NCBI GenBank assembly: GCA_943736015.1
Contig: OX031060.1
Location: 9,871,501-9,935,500, forward strand
DNA from: Tridacna crocea
Taxonomy: Eukaryota > Mollusca > Bivalvia > Cardiida > Cardiidae
DNA length: 64,000 nucleotides
Reading direction: 5' to 3'
Under the pieces are notes generated by a model. It saw only the letters and a program-made list of their open reading frames with translations. It searched no databases and was not told the origin of the DNA. Both the position numbers and the translations under genes were made by a program. This document shows, one piece after another, positions 33,401 through 42,400 of this stretch; positions within the stretch are counted from its first letter, which is position 1, and every line of letters starts with the position of its first letter.

Positions 33401-36400
33401 ATCTTGACATTTTTACTGAACACAGTGTGAATGGGATACCTGCCTGCGCCAATAAAGAACTGTTGACAGACATTTTAAGAACAAGTTGGAACTTTACTGG
33501 TTTTGTCATCAGTGACTCAGGTAGGTATGCCTTTTTATTAATAGACTAAAAACCCATACACAGTTGTAGATCTTTGAAAGCTTAACTCTTTACCACACGA
33601 GAAATTTTGGACTGGTCCAAACTGAAAGCATTTGCAGACGACAAAATAAGGTGACTAAAAAATAGAAATTTGTACTGGAAAGGGTAGAAAACACTGTGGG
33701 AAAAGGAGAAAATGCTGGTTACCAGCATTTTCTCCTTTTCCCATGGTGTTTTCAAAAAGCTTCTTTCTTACGGGCGTCAAAAGTAGGGATTGTGTGGTAA
33801 TGGGTTAAACCCTTTACCAAATATCCAAAACTTTGTACTTGTCAAAGTCCAGACACTTTGAGACTCCAGATAAGAGGGAGTGATGGCATTCAAAATCCAT
33901 TGTTTCTCTTCCAAACCCTATGTTGTGAGTACTTGTTAGAATCGTCTTGATGAGACGATTCTAATGAGTACCCACAACATAGGGTTTCAAGGAGAAATAT
34001 TGATGTTTTCAATTTTGAAAACAAAATCACTCCTTTTATCTGGAACTGTGAGTTTGCTGACAGCAAATTATGTATGTTGAAAATTGTCTTTGAAATGATT
34101 GAAATATCTGTGTTGTTATTATTATAGCGCAAAAACTTTGTCATTATGTACCGTAATATCTTTGTAATTACTGAGGATATTTACTTTGAACTTGGACAAG
34201 TTGTCATCTATCAAAAGGAGACCCCCATACAGCAAGGGCAGGCAACTATCAAAATATTTTGAAACAAGTTATGTCCCTTTTTGAAACATTTGCAGTTGAG
34301 CTTTGACTCCTGCACTTGGTGCCCTTATTTAAATTTCAGGTGCTGTGGAGTTTATATTGTTAAACCATAGATACATACAGAATATTGAAGATGCCGCAGT
34401 GGCCTGTGTCAAAGCTGGTCTTAACCTAGAGTTGCATGCTGGGAATTATGCAAGGGGAGTGTTTGATTGGCTAGATGAAGCTGTGAATGATGGGAAATTG
34501 AGCAAGGTGAATTTTTTCTCTGAGTTGGCTCTTTTTCCTCCTAAAAACAACTGGTTGAAGCAAGATATTTTTTTCAAACATTGTTGTAATAGGGAAATTG
34601 TATGCAGTTTCACCCTTTTCCATACAGTTTTAGCTAATATTTACCTACTTTATGTCATAACCTAACGCCATTTGTCTTTCTGGTGCATATTTTACACAAA
34701 GTTGTCTTTTATTGCTTTCTTGGCTTGCATTTCATCCTTTAAGGCACACTGCCGACTTTTATAATGACTCTGGCAAAGAAGCCTTTGTAACAGTTCTGAC
34801 ATATAACCTTCCAATGCAGTGATTGAACCCTGGACCCCTCAGTCCCAAGGCGAACACTCTACCATGTTGCTACAAAAGCTAGTTCTATGGTAAGGCAGTT
34901 TAGGTGTTCCTTATAAAAATACAAGGTATACATTTATATCTGTCTGTGGACTACACCAGTATACCACAGAATGAGAAGGAAATGCATTTCATAGCATTGA
35001 AATAAAAAATATGTTGACAGGCAGAGCTTATAGAGAGAGTAAAGCCCCTTTATTACACCAGAATGAGGCTAGGCGAGTTTGACCCACCGTCCATGAATCC
35101 CTACAGTCAGTTAAACCTATCCATGGTACAGAGTCAGGAACACAGGGATCTAGCCGTTTACACTGCCGTGCAAAGCTTTGTACTCTTGGAAAATGATGGA
35201 GTGTTGCCTTTAAAGTCTACCTTCAAAACTGTTGCTGTAAGTCTCTCTTTCATTTTCTCTTTATATTTGACTATCTTTTCTCTCTGTGATTTAGTGATTT
35301 TTGGGTTGAAGATTAGAAATATGTGGCTTTTGAGTCCTGTATGGTCCACGAATTACTTACTCTTTATTAAAACGACCAAATTTTAGACCTGTCCAAATTG
35401 GAAGCTCTTCCAGATGACACAATAAATATGACTCAAAAATTGAACTTTGATTTGGATAGGGCAGAAAACATTGTTGGAAAATGCTGGTTACCAGCATTTT
35501 CTCCTTTTCCTACAAGGTTTATAAAAGCTTTCTATTTTAGGGCCGTTAAAAACTGGAATTGTGCTGTTCTTACAACGAAGTCAGCAAAAAAAGGCACTAT
35601 TGCATAGTAGAAGTATAGGGAGCGGGCGGGAGTGCGGGAATTGGGGAGGGCGGGAATTGATCCTAGAAAACCAGGACAAAAGGCCAACCACTGAGCTATG
35701 AGCAATCTCCCTAACGCAGTTGCTAGGTATTGTATTTAAACCAAGATGAAGCCATGCTTGAAGGAGTGGACTCTTGTAACATTGTATAGAGTTAAGGTGT
35801 TTGATAAGTAGCCCAGAGGACTGAACCTCACGAAACCCTTTTCCACGCTTCTCTGAATAGCCGTAGGAAGACAGCTTTTGAAAGCATCATGGGACAAGAA
35901 GAAAATGATGGATGCCAGCAAAGGAGAACATGCTGGTCACCAGCATTTTCTCCTGTTCCCCCAAGGTTCTCAGACACTTCCTTCTTCAGGGTCATTTAAC
36001 TCTTTAACACATAATCCCAGCTTTTAATGACCCTGAGAAAGAAGCCTTTTGAAAACATTGAAGGAAAAGGAGAAAATGCTGGTAACCAGCATTTTCTCCT
36101 TTTCCCACAATGTTTTCAACCCTTCCAAAATAAAAATTTAATTTTTGATTCACATATACTTTTTGGTCTGAAAATGCTGTCAATTTGGGCAAGTCTAAAA
36201 TTTTGTCATCTGCTAAAGAGTTAAACACGGGATTGTGTAGTAAAGGATTAATTGGATACTTGAATTACTGTAGATCATTGGACCTTTCGCCAACAACTCA
36301 GTACAACAGATGGGAGACTACTCTCCTGATATAGATTATCAATACACCAGCACTGTCAGTGATGGGTTATCTCCCTTGGGTGAAGCAACAATTACATTAC

Positions 36401-39400
36401 CAGGGTGTGATAATACATTTTGTGAGAAGTATGAATCTAAAGATGTGATGCAGGCAGTTAGGGCTGCAGACATTGTGTTTCTTTGCCTCGGAACAGGTCA
36501 GTAAGAATATACATTATGGTAAGTTTCTGTTCAGGAAATACATTCAACAGATTATTTTCACTTTTTGACTAGGCTGCTTTCAATGACATCTTTAACTCTT
36601 TACCAGACAAAAAAATTTAGACAGATCCAAATTGAAAGCAGTTGCAGACGTTAAAACAAAAGTGACTGAAAATTCGAAAATTTTATCGAAGAGAAGAGAA
36701 AACATGTTGGGAAACAGAGAAAATGCTGGCTACCAGCATTTTCTCCTTTTTCCACAATATTTTCAAAAGGCTTCTTTCTCAGGGTCATCAAAAGTCCGCG
36801 TTGTATGTTGAAAGGTTAACTCTTTCAATCTTTCAATACCAAGCTTGAGTGACCCATAGGAAGGAGCCCTTTGAAAATATTTCCTACAAACTTTTCAAAA
36901 GCCTGCTTCAATAGGGTTGTGAAAACTTGGGATTGTGTGGAAAGGGTTAACTCTACCACACAATCCCCAGTTTTAACGACCCCCCCCCAGAGAGAAGCGT
37001 CTTGAAATGGTTATCAGCATTTTCTCCTTTTCCCACAATGTTTTCTAAAGGCTTCTTCCTCAGGGTCATTTAAAGTCAGGATTGTGTTGTAATGGGTTAA
37101 CCCATTACCACTCAATCCCTACTTTTGACGCCCCTGAGAAAGAAGCCTTTTGAAAACACTGTGGGAAAAGGAGAAAATGCTGGTAACCAGCATTTTCTCC
37201 TTTTCCCACAGTGTTTTCTACCCTTCCCAGAACAAATTTCTATTTTTCAGCCACCTTTATTTTGTCGTCTGCAAATGCTTTCAATTTGGACCAGTCCAAA
37301 ATTTTCTTGTGTGGTAAAGAGTTAAGGGTTAGAGTATAAAACTGTTTGGTAAAAAATATCAACTCTTTATCACACGACAGAATTTTTGACACGTCCAAAT
37401 CAGAAGCTTTTCTAAAGGACATAATAAATGTAACACAAGTATTGACTTTGTCTATGAAAGATACAAAAACCAGCATTTCTCCTTTTACTTCAATGTTTTC
37501 AAAAGCTTTCTTTCTCAGGATAGTTACAGCTTGGGGTTGTGTGGTAGAGGGTTAATAATAATAGCAACGTTGTGTAGACTGTGTTTAGACTAAAAGCAGT
37601 TTGTATATTTAAGGTCAAGCTGTTGAAAGTGAAAACAGAGACAGACCCAGTCTAGCTTTACCGGGAAAACAAGAACAGCTCTTGGAGGATGTGATGGCAT
37701 TTGGTAATTTAAATCAGTTGTTTTTAACATACATGAATTTTCATAACCAACTGATATAGCTCAGTAGGTAGTGTATAGGACTCATGAACACAATGTTTCG
37801 AGTCACTACAGGTTGTGGGTTCGAATCCCCGGCTGGCCAACTAAAATTACTAATAGCCGTTTGAATGAGACTTTAAACCGAGGTCCCCTGAGATGGTGCT
37901 ATATGACGAGCACCTTAAAGGACCATTAGAAACTCTCAGTAGGTTAGATCTGTATCCTTACACTATCCCCCGTAATAACTAGCCGTCTTCTGGGGGCATT
38001 GCTCAGATGGGCAACCGGTGGCGACGATAAATAAACGGAAATAACCAACCATATTTTCATTTCTTTTATGCTTTCCAGTAGTGTATAGAAATCTAACATT
38101 GAATTACAGTCTTATAATTCACCTGTGAATTTTATAAAATTTATATTTAACATTTAACATTAACAAAAATATTTATAGAAAATGAATGAATGTAACCCTT
38201 TACCACACAACAAAATTTTAGACAAGTCTGAATTGAAAGCTTTTGCTGATGACACTGTCAATGTGGTTCATATGAAATGATTTTTCTTTGAAAGGGTGGA
38301 AAACATTGTGGGAAAAGGAGAAAATGCTTGTTTTAAAAAGTCTCCTCTTTTAGGGGCGTTAAAATTCGTTACTGTGTGGTAAAGGTTTAAGCAGGGGAAC
38401 ATCCCCTTTTATGATGTAGTTACAATCACTAGTGACATTATTACAGCTGGTCTATGGATATCCAACTACACTGAATTGATGTACTTTACATAAAAAACGC
38501 AATTTTTAATGATAGAGCAAAAATTAGACTTGAAAAGAAAAGTTAAAAGTGAGAGGAGTATGAAAGAAATACATTTTTTTTTTGGGGGGGGGGGGGTAGA
38601 ATTAAGAAATAATCTTCTTTCTATCTTGGTTTAGTTGTGAGTTATGAGGCTCAACAAATAATCCACGAGGGCGATAGCCGGAGTGGTTTATTTATTTCTA
38701 GAAATTTCACCTCATAACCCTCAACATGGTTTATTGAACGATAAACCACGATAGAAAGAAGATTATTTTGATTCTAACATGACCAATTCTTTATGAAAGG
38801 AAAACAAGTTCATCCTCAGGGTGAGAATGCGGATGAAGACTATGTTCTATTGAATAACTCACTAACTTACTTTATACAGAATGACGTCACTCTGCATTGA
38901 ATGTCGCAGATTTTATCATGCTTTCCTTGCTCTGTGTTTATAGTGTCACGTTAGAATAAAAAAATTCTTTCATTGAGTGAAAAAGAAAGGCTATATTTTC
39001 AAGAGTGGCAAAGACATGTTGGAAAAGATGGCCCATACTTTTCACAAGATTAGAGAAAGTTTTATCACAAGCCTAAAAGAACAATTTTTCTTTATGTCTT
39101 ACCTCGCATCCAGGACAATTCTATTCTTTAGTGAGTTTGGTTGATAAGTTATTTCTTTACCAAATGGCAAAATTTCAGACTGGTCCTAACTGAAAGCATT
39201 TGCAGATGACAAAATTAACATGACTCAAAAATAAAAGTTTGTTCTCAGAGGATAGAAAACTTTGTGGGAAAAGGAGAAAATGCTGGTTACCAGCATTTTC
39301 TCCTTTTCCCACAATGTTTTCAAAAGCTTTCTTTTTGAGGGCTGTGAAAACCAGGGATTGTTTGGGAAAGGGTTAATCAAAGATCCGAAGGTATATGTGG

Positions 39401-42400
39401 AATGAGGTAGTTCAGTTGATAGCATGCTGTTGCTTTAACTCTTTACGAGACGACAAAATGTTGTGGTCATCCAATATGAAAGAATTTTCTCAAAAATGGA
39501 ACTCGCTGTTTGAGGGCTAGAGAACATGGTGGGAAAAGGAGAAAATGCTGGTTACCAGATGAAGATCAGAACGCAAACTAGCAGTCTGATGGAAGGTTTA
39601 CACTATCAGCCATGATGAGATCTTGTAGCAGAAAGGACCACAGAAATTAGAATTATTTTGGTCTTTATTTTTTGCCAGATACTTGTATGTATTTTGCTTC
39701 CTTGTTGCTGATCTGGAAATCTGTCTTTATTGCAGCTAGTGGAAGGGTAATTCTTCTTATATTTAGTGCCGGACCGGTTGACCTACGTGTTGCCCAGCTT
39801 CCTGCTATATCCGCCATTATCCAGTGCTTCTTTCCAGCTCAGTCTACAGGCACAGCTCTATATACTGTCCTAACAAACAAGGGAATGGGAGCCAACCCTG
39901 CTGGAAGGCTTCCTTTTACATGGTACCGTTCTGATGATCAGGTAGAAAAATTCATTTACATACGATTGTTGCTCAATGATGTCACTGGAGACCACTCTCT
40001 CATGCATGGCTTCATCCTGGGATCATCCCAGATTGGCCATTGAGCCATTAATCCCATTTGTTGTCCAGAAACAGACTTTCTGCCTAATAAGGCTTTGATT
40101 TATCAATAAATGATAACTTATCATCAGGGGTTGTGTCACGGGAAACCACTCCTTCATGCATGGCTTCGTCCCAATTTTAATACAATACCTAACAACAGTG
40201 TTATAGAGATAACTCTTTAGCTAAGTGGTTATGGTGTTGGTCTTTTAAACCTCGAAAAAAATGAAGATCTTTTCATCCACATGGGTACAAATCCTGACAG
40301 ATGCAGTTTGTATTTAGCTTTGCATTTGTGGCAAACTTCCATGTTTGTAAGATGGGGGACTGTCTGCGATTGGCCATTGACCCATTTATCCCATTTGTTG
40401 TCCAAAAATAGACTTTTTGCCTATTAAGGCTTTGAGTTATCAATGAATGATGACTTAAAGAAGGGATGTGTTATGCCAGACCACTCCTTCATGCATAGCT
40501 TTGTCCCGATTTAACCCTTTACAAAACAATCCCTGGTTTTTACGACCCTGAGGAAAAAGCCTTCTGAAAACATTGTGGGAAAAGGAGAAAATGCTGGTAA
40601 CCAGCATTTTCTCCTTTTCCCACAATGTTTTCTTCTCCTCTAAAGTCAATTTTCAATTTTTGAATCATGCTTATTTTGTTGTCTGCAAATGCTTTCAATT
40701 TGGACAAGTCTAAAATGTTGTCGTTTGGTAAAAGGTTAAGTACAATACCAAACAACTGCATTAGAGATATCTCCTTAGCTCAGTGGTTTTAACTCATTAC
40801 CAAACGACAATATTTTAGGCTTATCCAAATTCAAAGCATTTGCAGATGATAAAATAAAATTGCCTGAAAATTTGAAATCAGTTTTGTGAAAGGTAGAAAA
40901 CATTGTGGGAAAAGTAGAAAATGCTGCTTACCAGCATTTTCTCCTTTTCCCACAATTTTTTCTAAAGACTTCTTTGTCAGGATCGTCAAAAGTAGGGATT
41001 GTGTGGTAATGGGTTAACCGTACAAAAATTGAGGATCTTGTCTGCATGGGTTCGAATCCCACCAGATGCGATTTGTATTTAAGCTATGCATCCGTTGCCA
41101 ACTTCCATGTTAATTAGAGTTAAAAAGGGGCTAGATGTATTTGCGAAAAGTATCGACACAGATCAGCCTGGGCAGTCTATGCAGGCTGACCTGGGCCAAA
41201 ACTTTTCACTATTGGTCAATTTTCTTTATGTCAAAGAACCCACCTACCTCATGATTCTGTTGATTGTTAACCTTTGGCTCGGGGCAACATGATTCACCAT
41301 AGCTGTGAACAAGTTTCCTAGTCCCCCTGCCACCTGACAGTACAACTAATATTGTCATCTGATAAATGTAGGGAAATGTATGAAACTGTTGACATACATT
41401 TTCTTTCAGGTACCCTCAATGACAAACTACAGTATGGTAGGCAGAACTTACAGATATTATGATGGGGACCCGTTGTATCCATTTGGATATGGTCTATCAT
41501 ATACGCAGTTTTCCTACAGTGACCTTGTCTTATCTCCTGCCAGGGTCAAGGCAGGTCAAAATGTCACTGTGATATTCAAAATTGAAAATATTGGTTTTAT
41601 GGATGGCCAAGAGGTGGGTTTAAGTTCTGTATGCTGTTTCAAGTCTTTACCAAAAAATACTGAGTTTTAATGACCTTGAGAAGAAGGCTTATGAAAGTAT
41701 TGTGGGAAAAGTAGAAAACACTGGAAACCACCATAGAATGTTAATATATCATGTTCTCAACCCCAGTTTTGCTGAAGCTGGTGTCTTAGTTTGTCTTGAA
41801 CAACACTTGAAACTATGGTATGGCTGGTTCAAATTTCAGCTTTCAGGTTCTAGCTAGTTTCTTTCCTGGGGTTTAAGAAAGAAAGAAGCCTTTAGAAAAC
41901 ATTGTGGGAAAAGGAGAAAATGCTGGTAACCAGCATTTTCTCCTTTTCCCACAATGTTTTCTACCCTTTACAAAACAAGTTTCAAATTTTCAGTCACTTT
42001 TATTTTGTCGTCTGCAAATGCTTTGAATTTGGACAAAACTAAAATTTTGTCGGTGGGTAATGAGTGAATTGTGATAGGTCGGATACCGAGAAATAGCGAT
42101 GAAAATATTTTTCGACAATCCATGGGTACTACAAGTGAAAATACCAATTTTTTTATTCTAGTTACCTAGGTAAAATGCACATGAATTCACAACGAGATGG
42201 AAATATGATGTCACTTACCTTACATTTCTTGTGCTTGACATAATATTGTAATGTGTTGCTATGCTGAGGGGGTACGCCTCAGGGAATAACTGAAAAGAAT
42301 AACTGGATTTTGATAAAACTCCTTCCAGACAGGATTAAAAGCATGAAATAAAATATTTGTTTGTTTTGGTGAAAGATACAAATTTATTTTGAATGAACAC

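Larger units (their letters stand above)
40368..41109. repeat. Tandem segment copy 2, two MITEs inserted (GH3 intron 10)
   Basis: Same segment as 40031-40343, expanded by MITE A copies at 40511 and 40788. A SINE-like B box (GGTTCGAATCCCACC) is present near 41048. Confidence 0.8.

Noticed and set aside
36027..36224. Many 60-90 codon frames reading ...KKPFEN..GKGENAGNQHFLLFPQCF on both strands
   Set aside because: They are translations of the MITE A palindrome, repeated wherever the element occurs.
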